From Candidatus Amunia macphersoniae (GTDB lineage Bacteria; Chloroflexota; Dormibacteria; Aeolococcales; Aeolococcaceae): 34,723 nt of DNA. A program made the translations under genes and the position numbers. Of the stretch, positions 1-7,008 are shown piece after piece (the first letter of the stretch is position 1; every line of letters starts with the position of its first letter). The notes below the pieces were generated by a model. That model saw only the letters and a program-made list of their open reading frames with translations, made no database searches and was not told the DNA's origin. Location: the NCBI GenBank assembly GCA_016464795.1, contig JAEKNN010000068.1, positions 1 through 34,723 on the forward strand. The letters are read 5' to 3'.

Positions 1-750
1 CAGATGGCCCATACCGCCGAGCTCGAGCACGCCGTGTTCGCGGAGTTGCGCGAGGTCGACCGCATCAAGAGCGAGTTCATGATGCTGGCGTCGCACGAGC
101 TGAGGACACCCTTGACCAAGATCAAGGCGTGGTTGGCACTGATGCAGGACGCCGGCCATCACCTTCCCCAACAGGCGCGCGAAGAGGGCTTTCACGAGCT
201 GCGCACGGAGACCGAGCACCTCGGCCGGCTCACCGACAACCTCCTCTGCATCGCTCAGCTCGAATCGGGCGAGATCCGCCTGCGACCCACGACGGTGGAC
301 TTCACGGCGGTTCTCCGGCAGGTGGTCTCGCGCTTCGTCGAGGTCGCCGACCGGGGACGCTTCCTGGTGCACATCGACTCAGATCTGGGCAGCCTCTACG
401 TCGACGAGGAGCGTTTGGCACTGGTCCTCGCCTGTCTCATCGACAACGCGCTCAAGTTCGCTCCCGACAACGACGCTGTCGAGATCACCGCCCTGCGGGT
501 GGTCAACAAGGCGCACATCGAGGTGCGTGACAATGGCAGGCGAATCCCCGAAGACGAGGTGGAGCGCGTATTCGCGTCGTTCTATCAGGTGGAGAATCCG
601 CTGCTGCGCCAGCGCGGTGGCTTCGGGGTCGGCCTCTACCTGGCACGTCAGCTCGTGGAGCGCATGGGCGGACGCATCTGGCTGGACAACAAGACCGCCC
701 GCGGCAACTCCTTCTTCATCGCCGTTCCACTCGAGGAGCCGGCATCGTGA
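1..750 (+). CDS. Sensor histidine kinase, 3' part (5' end outside window)
   Basis: C-terminal transmitter of a two-component histidine kinase. The open frame runs to the window edge with no stop, and the first visible ATG (base 4) lies in the coiled linker just before the H-box, so the sensor region is missing from view. Counting from that ATG, the phospho-acceptor His is residue 31 in SHELRTPL, the N-box Asn is about 148 (LIDNALKF), the G1 box is DNGRRIP (176-182) and the G2 box is GGFGVGL (205-211). In G1 the second glycine of the usual DxGxG is arginine, which may change ATP-lid behaviour. The regulator starting at 890 is the obvious partner. The HisKA/HATPase family is certain; the signal sensed is unknown. 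Confidence 0.93.
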   Translation, partial: QMAHTAELEHAVFAELREVDRIKSEFMMLASHELRTPLTKIKAWLALMQDAGHHLPQQAREEGFHELRTETEHLGRLTDNLLCIAQLESGEIRLRPTTVDFTAVLRQVVSRFVEVADRGRFLVHIDSDLGSLYVDEERLALVLACLIDNALKFAPDNDAVEITALRVVNKAHIEVRDNGRRIPEDEVERVFASFYQVENPLLRQRGGFGVGLYLARQLVERMGGRIWLDNKTARGNSFFIAVPLEEPAS

Positions 751-821
751 CCCGGTGTGGTCATGTCAGGGGTCACGGTTATTCCGGCACCGTGAAAGTC
801 CGCAACACTCGGGTAACCGCC

Positions 822-851
822 TCAGGTGACAACCTGAACCCGTGCTACGTT
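822..851 (+). promoter_or_regulatory. Palindromic operator candidate and -10-like box upstream of the response regulator
   Basis: A perfect inverted repeat TCAGGT-GACA-ACCTGA lies at 822-837. A TACGTT box lies at 846-851, so the repeat covers the expected -35 position. The regulator start is 38 bases further on, with a GAGG at 874-877. This arrangement would suit autoregulation by the OmpR-type protein. That is inference from position and symmetry only. Confidence 0.4.
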
Positions 852-889
852 GCCGGGATTCATCAGCCCGCCCGAGGTGCCGTGCATCC

Positions 890-1711
890 ATGAAGACCTA
901 TATCGAGTCGTCGCTGGGACAGTCGTCCTTGCCGGGACGACCGTCCGGTCACGAGGCGACGGTTCTGGTGATCGATGACGATCCCTCGATGCACGACATC
1001 CTGGCCGTGCTGGGCAACCAGCATGGTTTCGGCATCCAGTTCGCGGAGGACGGCACCGACGGCCTGCGCCTCGCCGAACAGAACGATGTCGATCTCATCG
1101 TCCTCGACCTCAACCTCCCCGGGGTCACCGGCTTCGACGTCTGCCGGCGGATTCGCGCGCTGGGTATCGAGATCCCGATCGTGATGGTCTCGGCGAGCTC
1201 GGACCCCGTCGATGTTGTGGTCGGGCTGGAGATCGGCGCCGACGATTACGTCGTCAAGCCGTTCGAGATTCGCGAGCTGGCGGCCCGCATCAACGCCAAG
1301 CTGCGCCGCCAGCGGTCCAGCCAGTCTCAGGTTCGCCCCGGCCGCCTCAAGTTCCCCGGGCTGATCGTCGACGTGGGCCGCCACGAGGTGCTCCGCGACG
1401 GCCTGGCGGTGACCCTGACCCCCACCGAGTTCGACCTTCTTGCCCTGCTCTCTGCATCGCCGGGGCGGGTGATATCCCGCACCGAGATGATCCAGAAGGT
1501 CTGGGGACAGGGCGCCGACCTCGACCTGCGGAGCGTCGATGCCCACGTCTACCGGCTGCGCCGGAAGATCGAACCGGAGGGTCCGCGACCGACATACATT
1601 CACGCGGTTCCTGGCATCGGTTACCGGTTCGAGCGGCGCGGCCTCACCGATCGGCTGTCCCGCGTCCAGGATGACAGCGAGCTCTCCATGGACCAGGCCG
1701 TCGCCCAGTAA
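890..1711 (+). CDS. OmpR/PhoB-family response regulator
   Basis: DNA-binding response regulator of 273 aa, probably phosphorylated by the kinase just upstream. The receiver domain (about 24-140) has the acidic pair Asp30/Asp31, phospho-acceptor Asp73 in VLDLNLPG, Ser101 and Lys123 (VKPF). A winged-helix domain follows (about 148-245) with the typical TPTEFDLLALL and VYRLRRKIEP segments and a final GIGYRFE hairpin. I chose ATG 890 because it has GAGG 12 nt upstream and gives a short N-terminal extension; an earlier in-frame start at 842 would add residues with no family resemblance. The last ~20 residues are not conserved. Target genes cannot be told from the sequence. Confidence 0.92.
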   Translation: MKTYIESSLGQSSLPGRPSGHEATVLVIDDDPSMHDILAVLGNQHGFGIQFAEDGTDGLRLAEQNDVDLIVLDLNLPGVTGFDVCRRIRALGIEIPIVMVSASSDPVDVVVGLEIGADDYVVKPFEIRELAARINAKLRRQRSSQSQVRPGRLKFPGLIVDVGRHEVLRDGLAVTLTPTEFDLLALLSASPGRVISRTEMIQKVWGQGADLDLRSVDAHVYRLRRKIEPEGPRPTYIHAVPGIGYRFERRGLTDRLSRVQDDSELSMDQAVAQ

Positions 1712-1729
1712 CCGGATCGTGGGGCGCGC

Positions 1730-2122
1730 TCAGGAGGCCACTGGTCGACGGGGAGCACGATGGCGGCGGCGGATCTCCTGCGAGACCAGCACCCACTGGC
1801 CACGCTCGTTGAGGCCTGCCGGACGGACATCCACGAGCTGGCTGTCCAGCAGCGAGAGCGCCCGTCCTTGGGGCAGGGCGAAGTCCAGACAGGAGGCAAT
1901 CTCGCCGCCCCAGCGGCGATGCTCGACCATCCCCTCGAACACCGCCAGGCTGCGGCTCATGCGCCGCGCCTGGGGTCCGCCGGTGATGTAGGCCACGCGG
2001 TACATCTCACCGGGCTGCAGGCGGAAGCGCTCGACCACGCTGCGATCACGCACCAGGCGGCCGCGTCTGACTGAGGTGGGGACCTGGTCCGTTGGACTCG
2101 TCGAAGCGATTGAAGCGTTCAT
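1730..2122 (-). CDS. Hypothetical protein, 130 aa
   Basis: I do not recognise a family. The frame has balanced, globular-looking composition, unlike the frames opposite it. Its core, about residues 25-115, includes RSVVERFRLQPGEMYRVAYI, LAVFEGMVEHRRWGG and LSLLDSQLVDVRPAGL, and it has a basic tail. No signal peptide or membrane segment is seen. It is convergent with the response regulator, with 18 bases between the two stops. The ATG at 2122 has no Shine-Dalgarno; an AGTATTCC box just upstream suggests leaderless transcription. It is divergent from the DUF4388 gene at 2316. It could be a small cytoplasmic adaptor, but nothing specific can be claimed. Confidence 0.6.
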   Translation of the reverse strand: MNASIASTSPTDQVPTSVRRGRLVRDRSVVERFRLQPGEMYRVAYITGGPQARRMSRSLAVFEGMVEHRRWGGEIASCLDFALPQGRALSLLDSQLVDVRPAGLNERGQWVLVSQEIRRRHRAPRRPVAS

Positions 2123-2280
2123 GCCAGGAATACTGGGCCGTCGACCCGGACCGACCGTCAGACGGCGGGTGACGCGCGGGTCACGGGACCGTCCACAGTC
2201 GCCGACCTCGGCCGCGCCCGATCGTGCGGCCTCGCACCCAAACCGTCGTCACAGTGCCACGCCCCGGTGACGCGGGCGCG

Positions 2281-2308
2281 ATGACGGGCTCGGCGCCATC
2301 CATAGAAT
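2281..2308 (+). promoter_or_regulatory. Promoter of the DUF4388-like gene
   Basis: ATGACG (2281-2286) as -35 and TAGAAT (2303-2308) as -10 are separated by 16 bases. The start codon at 2316 is only 7 bases past the -10 box, so the transcript would begin at or near the ATG. No Shine-Dalgarno is present, which fits a leaderless mRNA. Confidence 0.5.
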
Positions 2309-2315
2309 CGAAGCC

Positions 2316-4160
2316 ATGGCAACTGCATCCCAGATCACCATGATGCGTGAGATCTCAGCCGCCGGGGATCGCGAGCGAACCGGCGCCCTCGATGTGGAAT
2401 GGGACGGCGCCAAGGCCAGCCTCTTCTTCATCTTCGGTCACGCCAACCATGTCGAATTCGAGACCGCCGACGGTCGCAAGCTGGTCGGTGGTGACGCCTT
2501 GAACGCCATGGTGCAAGAGCTTCCCAACGACTTTCACGTCGCTCCATGGCGACGCGCCATGGTCACAGACGACACCGTCCGCTGTACTGCCGAGGACCTG
2601 ATGTTTCTGTTCCGCCGCGACCCCAGCAAGAACGCCACTCGTACGCTCGGTCATCAGGAGCCCCCGCCCGTCGTCGAGACGCCTCCGCCTCCACCTCCGC
2701 CGGACCTGCGTCTCGAGAGCCCCGCGGCTGTTGGGGCCGGAGCAGGCGCACCAGGAGCAGATGTCGGCGTCGTCGCCTCGAGCACCGCCGCAGCCGGCGC
2801 GGCAGGCGGCGCAGACCCGGCCGGCACACGCGTCAGCGGCGCTGACGAGATCCCGTTCGATCTCGAAGGGTTTCCGCTCCTCCCCCACGGCCAAGCACTG
2901 TTCTCTGATGCTGCCAGCAATGTCACCAACCTCGAAGCAGCGATTCCGCACCTGCCGGATTCATTGATCCTGCTGACATGCGGCGATCGTCGGGGGGCTG
3001 CGATCGTGGTCAGAGGAGCTGTCACGGACGCCGTCTGCGTGGGCAGCACCGGCGGCCACCTCGGTGATGATGCTGCCCGCGAGCTCTTCAACACCACCGA
3101 CGGCACGCTCGCCGCCCACCGCCTCGACGACGCAGCCGTGGCCGAAGCGTTGCCGGTGCTCTGGCGATCCCCCCGCGCCTGCGCACCGGTGCCAGGGCAG
3201 TGGATCAATCCCGACGGCTTCGTGGCCGGCGTCCGCGCCGCCGGGTACACCTGCGCGCTCCTGGTCAGCGAGTCCAAGGAGCCGGGCGTTGCCCTCTTCA
3301 ACGGGGGCGACCTGGTGGCTGTGTACACCGCCGCGCGCCCGGCTCCCCTGAACACGCTGGCCGCGGTGCGTCAGCTGCTCCGCGCCAGCGGCGCGCGCGC
3401 CACCCTGGTGGGCGTTCCCGCCAGCGCCGGTCGCGAGCCGGAGATAGGAGGAACGTCGTTCCCGCTGGTCATGCCCTCGGCGCTCGAGCCCTGGCTTGGC
3501 GCGGTCGAGTCGCCCACCGTCGACCAGGCACCGGCCCCTGAACAGGCACCGCCCGCTGAGCCCGCACTGGCGGTAGTCGAGCAGCTCCCCGCCGACCACG
3601 CAGCCAATGACGGCGCAGCCGCGGTCGCCGACCACACAGCGCCGCCGGCGCCCCCCGAGACCGCAGCCTGGGGAGTGCGGGGGCGGGGCCGCCCGGCGGA
3701 GCAACCTGCAGAACCAGAGCCACCAGCCTTCACATTTGGATCGATCGACGAGGGCCGATTCGGTTACCAGCCGGCGGTGTTCGTACTTCCCGACGCAGTC
3801 GAGCCGTCGGAGGCCGCGACGGCCAGCGGTGTGTCGCAGGCAGCCGAGACCGAGCCGTCCGCTCCCCTGGCCACCCTGGGTGCGATGGGTGACGACACCG
3901 AGTTCGTGCCCACCCGCGTTGACGTCGACATCGAGGGTCTGCGCACCGAGCTGATCGGCATCGCCAACGTGTGGCTCGGGGAGGCCGATGCAGGTCAGGT
4001 CGCCGCTGTCGTCCTGGCAGCACGTCCTGGCGTTGACGACTTCGTCTCCGCGATCAAGAACATCGCCTCGATGGAGATCCCTGACCACGAGCATGCGGTG
4101 GTTCGTGCGATGGCCCGGGAGATGCACTTCCGTGCCGCCGAGGTGCTCTGTGGCGTCTGA
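2316..4160 (+). CDS. DUF4388/PATAN-like multidomain protein
   Basis: Large cytoplasmic protein of 614 aa. The N-terminal ~100 residues look like a DUF4388 (PATAN-like) domain: RTGALDVEWDG, then ASLFFIFG, a G-D-A-L helix start and a closing hydrophobic strand. A Pro/Ala-rich linker (115-178) follows. Then come two stretches with the same rhythm: about 212-285 (LILLTCGDRRGAAIVVRGAV, then GDDAARELF) and about 305-370 (YTCALLVSESKEPGVALFNG). I read these as diverged copies of the same module. A second disordered linker (395-530) leads to a helical C-terminal domain (535-614). DUF4388 proteins occur with two-component and pilus or gliding systems, so a role in Tad regulation is inferred. It forms an operon with the next gene, 12 bases on. 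Confidence 0.75.
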   Translation: MATASQITMMREISAAGDRERTGALDVEWDGAKASLFFIFGHANHVEFETADGRKLVGGDALNAMVQELPNDFHVAPWRRAMVTDDTVRCTAEDLMFLFRRDPSKNATRTLGHQEPPPVVETPPPPPPPDLRLESPAAVGAGAGAPGADVGVVASSTAAAGAAGGADPAGTRVSGADEIPFDLEGFPLLPHGQALFSDAASNVTNLEAAIPHLPDSLILLTCGDRRGAAIVVRGAVTDAVCVGSTGGHLGDDAARELFNTTDGTLAAHRLDDAAVAEALPVLWRSPRACAPVPGQWINPDGFVAGVRAAGYTCALLVSESKEPGVALFNGGDLVAVYTAARPAPLNTLAAVRQLLRASGARATLVGVPASAGREPEIGGTSFPLVMPSALEPWLGAVESPTVDQAPAPEQAPPAEPALAVVEQLPADHAANDGAAAVADHTAPPAPPETAAWGVRGRGRPAEQPAEPEPPAFTFGSIDEGRFGYQPAVFVLPDAVEPSEAATASGVSQAAETEPSAPLATLGAMGDDTEFVPTRVDVDIEGLRTELIGIANVWLGEADAGQVAAVVLAARPGVDDFVSAIKNIASMEIPDHEHAVVRAMAREMHFRAAEVLCGV

Positions 4161-4172
4161 GCGCTGCTGAAC

Positions 4173-4466
4173 GTGCAGCAATTCATCACCACTCTCCGCG
4201 AACAGCCAGTGGTCTCGCTCGGGGCACTGGCGGCGACGCTGGCGCTCCTGTGCATCACCCTGCTGGGGCGCATCGAACGACTCAAGGACCGTCTGCACAT
4301 CGCACAGGCGGCAGCCGAGGACGCCGCCAGAGCTGCCGCGCTTGCCGCCCCGGGTGGCATCGATCCGGATGTGGTCCTGGAGCTGCTCCGCACCGGCGAG
4401 CGACCGACCCTGGACGCTGTGTACGCAACCATGCAGAGCCGCACTGCCGGCGGCCTGCGTCGCTGA
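4173..4466 (+). CDS. Small single-pass membrane protein, 97 aa
   Basis: Begins with GTG 12 bases after the DUF4388 gene, so it is probably co-transcribed. A hydrophobic segment at residues 14-31 (VVSLGALAATLALLCITL) is followed by an Arg/Lys-rich amphipathic helix with many alanines (about 32-60) and a short C-terminal segment (PDVVLELLRTGERPTLDAVY). The layout suggests an inner-membrane anchor with a cytoplasmic helical tail. No family is recognised. Its placement suggests it could tether or accompany the upstream protein. It ends 9 bases from the convergent gene at 4476. Confidence 0.7.
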   Translation: MQQFITTLREQPVVSLGALAATLALLCITLLGRIERLKDRLHIAQAAAEDAARAAALAAPGGIDPDVVLELLRTGERPTLDAVYATMQSRTAGGLRR

Positions 4467-4475
4467 TCCGGCGGC

Positions 4476-5060
4476 CTACCAGTCGCGCCGTTTGAAGAGG
4501 CGGCGGTCGGCGGAGGTGACCGCGATCCACGCCGACTTCCAGCTGACGTGCACAGCGTCCTCACGCAGCCGTCGCAGAGTGTCCTGGGCCGAACGCTCAG
4601 CAAGGCCGCTCTGCCGCGAGCTCCAGCCGCGTCTGGACGGCGGCGCGGACGGTGACGGATCCCGAACCGTCCAGGGTAGCGACGCGTCGCGTTTGGCCGG
4701 GGCCGCGGCCGCCGCCGAATGGACACGGAACCCGGGCTTGGCAGCGATCGCCCCAGCGGCCGGCGCCGGCGCAGCGGCGGCATGTCCGGTCGCGGTCACA
4801 TCCACCGAAGTCGGGGCCACCTTCTGCGGTGTCGCGGCCACGGCTGGGCCCGGTTGGCTGATCACAAACCCGTCTCCGGCCGTGGCAGAGCCCGCGACCG
4901 GTGAGCCTGCGGTGGTCACGAACGCGGTGTCGTCCGGTGCCGGTGTGGCAGGTGCTTGACGGTCCCGACCGAGGTCTTGCGCTGTGAAGACGAGATCGTC
5001 GCCTGGCTCCGAGCCTGGCCTGTTGGCCGAGCCGCTGCCGCCTGAGGTGTCGGTCGGCAT
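4476..5060 (-). CDS. Hypothetical Ala/Pro-rich protein, 194 aa
   Basis: I chose ATG 5060 because GGAG lies 8 nt upstream and a TAGGAT -10-like box sits about 35 bases upstream; the frame is open further but reads as Arg/Cys-rich non-coding sequence. The first ~145 residues are low-complexity Ala/Pro/Thr/Gly with no predicted fold. The C-terminal ~40 residues (LAERSAQDTLRRLREDAVHV and following, ending KRRDW) look helical and conserved-like. No membrane segment is seen. It is divergent from cpaF at 5234. The function is unknown; a disordered pilus-accessory protein is possible but not shown. Confidence 0.6.
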   Translation of the reverse strand: MPTDTSGGSGSANRPGSEPGDDLVFTAQDLGRDRQAPATPAPDDTAFVTTAGSPVAGSATAGDGFVISQPGPAVAATPQKVAPTSVDVTATGHAAAAPAPAAGAIAAKPGFRVHSAAAAAPAKRDASLPWTVRDPSPSAPPSRRGWSSRQSGLAERSAQDTLRRLREDAVHVSWKSAWIAVTSADRRLFKRRDW

Positions 5061-5233
5061 CAAGAGATCTCCAGGGTGGGCTGCTGGGCCCATCCTACGC
5101 CCGGCTCTACGCGTGCTTGGAAAAGATCGTGTCGCGAAGCGGTTCCGTCGGACTGTCGACGGGCGGTGGCAGCGGAGAATCCAGGCAGGACACAACTCAT
5201 CTTCCCGACAGGAATCCAAGGAGTCGCCAGAGC

Positions 5234-6400
5234 GTGAGCATCGCCACCGCCGCCAAGGGCATCGATCCCCGCTACCTCGAGGCGCTGGGGCCACTGCGTC
5301 CTCTGATCGATGACGACAGCCTCACCGAGATCATGGTCAACGGACCCGAGATGGTGTACGTCGAGCGCAAGGGGAAGATCCTGCTGACCGACGTGCGTTT
5401 CGACAGCGAGGAACACCTCCTCCGCGTCATCGACACCATCGTGTCGTCGGTTGGCCGGCGCATCGATCAGCGCACACCGCTGTGCGACGCGCGCCTTCTC
5501 GACGGCTCGCGGGTCAACGCTGCCATCGCTCCGGTCGCTCTGGACGGCCCCATCCTGACGATTCGCAAGTTCAGCAAGGATCCGTACCAGGTCAACGACC
5601 TGATCGGATTCGGCACCCTCACCGCGGAGAGCTCTGCGTTCATCCAGGCGTGCGTCCTGGCCCGCGCCAACATCCTGGTCAGCGGCGGAACCGGTACCGG
5701 TAAGACGACGCTGCTCAACGTCTGCTCGAGCTTCATACCCATCGATGAGCGCATTGTCACAATCGAGGATGCCGCCGAGCTTCAGCTGCACCAGGAGCAC
5801 GTGTGCCGGATGGAGTCGCGTCCCTCCGACGTCAATGGTGATGGCCGCATCACCATCCGCGACCTGGTGGCCAACTCGCTGCGCATGCGCCCGGACCGCA
5901 TAGTGGTGGGCGAGTGCCGTGGCGGTGAGGCGCTGGACATGCTTCAGGCCATGAACACCGGACACGACGGGTCGCTCACCACCATCCACGCCAACAACCC
6001 GCGCGAGAGCCTGTCACGTCTCGAGACGCTGGTGCTGATGGCGGGCATGGACCTGCCGCTGAAGGCGATCCGCCAGCAGATCGCCAGCGCGATCAGCCTG
6101 GTCATCCAGCTGAGCCGCCTCAAGGACGGTTCGCGCAAGGTCACCTCGGTCACCGAGGTCATCGGCATGGAGGGCGACACCGTCACCATGCAGGAGATCT
6201 TCAAGTTCGAGTCCAAGGGCGCCGATCCGGCAACCGGCAAGATCATCGGCGAGTTCAACCCCACAGGCATCCGCCCGAAGATCATCGACAAGCTGTTCGA
6301 CATGGGTGTGCCGCTGCCGCCACGTCTGGCGCAATTGTTCCCGGACCGTCGTCAACTCCTGCAGCAGCAGTCGATGTTGCAGCACCAGCGCACCGGTTGA
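5234..6400 (+). CDS. cpaF: Tad pilus assembly ATPase CpaF/TadA (copy 1)
   Basis: Cytoplasmic hexameric ATPase of the type II/IV secretion superfamily that energises Flp pilus assembly. The 388-residue form starts at GTG 5234, which has AAGGAG 10 nt upstream; upstream codons are open but lack family character. The N-terminal domain (about 15-130) has LTEIMVNGP and the GSRVNA motif. Walker A is GGTGTGKT (151-158), followed by the Asp box (VTIEDAAELQL), Walker B region (RMRPDRIVVGECRGGEALDM) and His box (GHDGSLTTIHANN). All catalytic motifs are intact. It lacks the long N-terminal extension of the second copy at 8817. No other Tad gene follows it directly, which is unusual. Confidence 0.93.
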   Translation: MSIATAAKGIDPRYLEALGPLRPLIDDDSLTEIMVNGPEMVYVERKGKILLTDVRFDSEEHLLRVIDTIVSSVGRRIDQRTPLCDARLLDGSRVNAAIAPVALDGPILTIRKFSKDPYQVNDLIGFGTLTAESSAFIQACVLARANILVSGGTGTGKTTLLNVCSSFIPIDERIVTIEDAAELQLHQEHVCRMESRPSDVNGDGRITIRDLVANSLRMRPDRIVVGECRGGEALDMLQAMNTGHDGSLTTIHANNPRESLSRLETLVLMAGMDLPLKAIRQQIASAISLVIQLSRLKDGSRKVTSVTEVIGMEGDTVTMQEIFKFESKGADPATGKIIGEFNPTGIRPKIIDKLFDMGVPLPPRLAQLFPDRRQLLQQQSMLQHQRTG

Positions 6401-6436
6401 CCGCCGGCGACATGGCAGTCGCTTACGCTGCTGCCG

Positions 6437-6832
6437 ATGGACCTGCCGGTGCGCGCGGAGTGGCTCGAGGGCGAGTTGATCCTGACTGCCACTCGAAACG
6501 GCTACGAGCGGCTGCGTGAGTGGATGCGCGCCGAGCCGGAGGCGGCAGCCCATCTCGAACAGACGGGCACAGCCACAGGAGTCCTGCTCGCCGAGGTGAT
6601 CCTGAGCGGGACCATGTCACCGCGAGTGACCTTCAAGGCGGACGGTGTTCGTCTGAGGATCACGGGTTCCGCCGAAGCGTTCTTGGTGCGCAACTTTGAG
6701 GGCTTGGGGACCGTCGTCTCTCCGGGCAGTCATAGCCACTGGGATTACTTCCCAGGTCATCCCCTGCTTGCTTCCGACAGCGTGCCAACGCTGGTCGAGG
6801 TCCTGCCCGATGGTGTAGAGGGCTCAGGATAG
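6437..6832 (+). CDS. Small protein resembling Imm32 immunity family
   Basis: Protein of 131 aa, cytoplasmic, no signal peptide. The C-terminal half carries the pattern I associate with Imm32-type immunity proteins: LRITGSAEAFLVRNFEGLG, then HSHWDYFPGHPLLASDS and PTLVEVL. The N-terminal ~55 residues are helical. Imm32 is a predicted immunity family of polymorphic-toxin loci, but I see no toxin gene beside it, so the protein may be an orphan antidote or have been reused. The start ATG 6437 has a TACGCT box (6424-6429) 7 bases upstream and no Shine-Dalgarno, consistent with a leaderless transcript. The coding call is firm; the family call is moderate. Confidence 0.65.
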   Translation: MDLPVRAEWLEGELILTATRNGYERLREWMRAEPEAAAHLEQTGTATGVLLAEVILSGTMSPRVTFKADGVRLRITGSAEAFLVRNFEGLGTVVSPGSHSHWDYFPGHPLLASDSVPTLVEVLPDGVEGSG

Positions 6833-6928
6833 GTTTACCGGTACTGGCGTACGGCTCCCTCTCGTGCCCCGAGCGAACTGAGACATCGACATCACGCAGC
6901 CCAAGTCGAGAGAGTCAGCGCGCGCCCA

Positions 6929-6948
6929 GCTCCCGCAGGGGTGGGAGC
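6929..6948. terminator. Hairpin without U-tract between convergent genes
   Basis: GCTCCCGC-AGGG-GTGGGAGC forms an 8-bp stem with one G-U pair. It lies in the 176-base convergent region between the Imm32-like gene and cpaF copy 2. No T-run follows on either strand, so termination is inferred from position. The rest of this gap holds nothing else I recognise. Confidence 0.4.
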
Positions 6949-7008
6949 CGCAGCCGTCACCGCGCAGTGAGCACCGTACACCAACCCGCCGTCGGTGCCG
7001 CGAGCGGC

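Noticed and set aside
2961..4298. Long open frame on the minus strand opposite the DUF4388 gene
   Set aside because: Composition is Arg/Gly/His/Cys-rich with no domain pattern; it is an antisense shadow in GC-rich sequence. The plus-strand gene has recognisable modules and a promoter.
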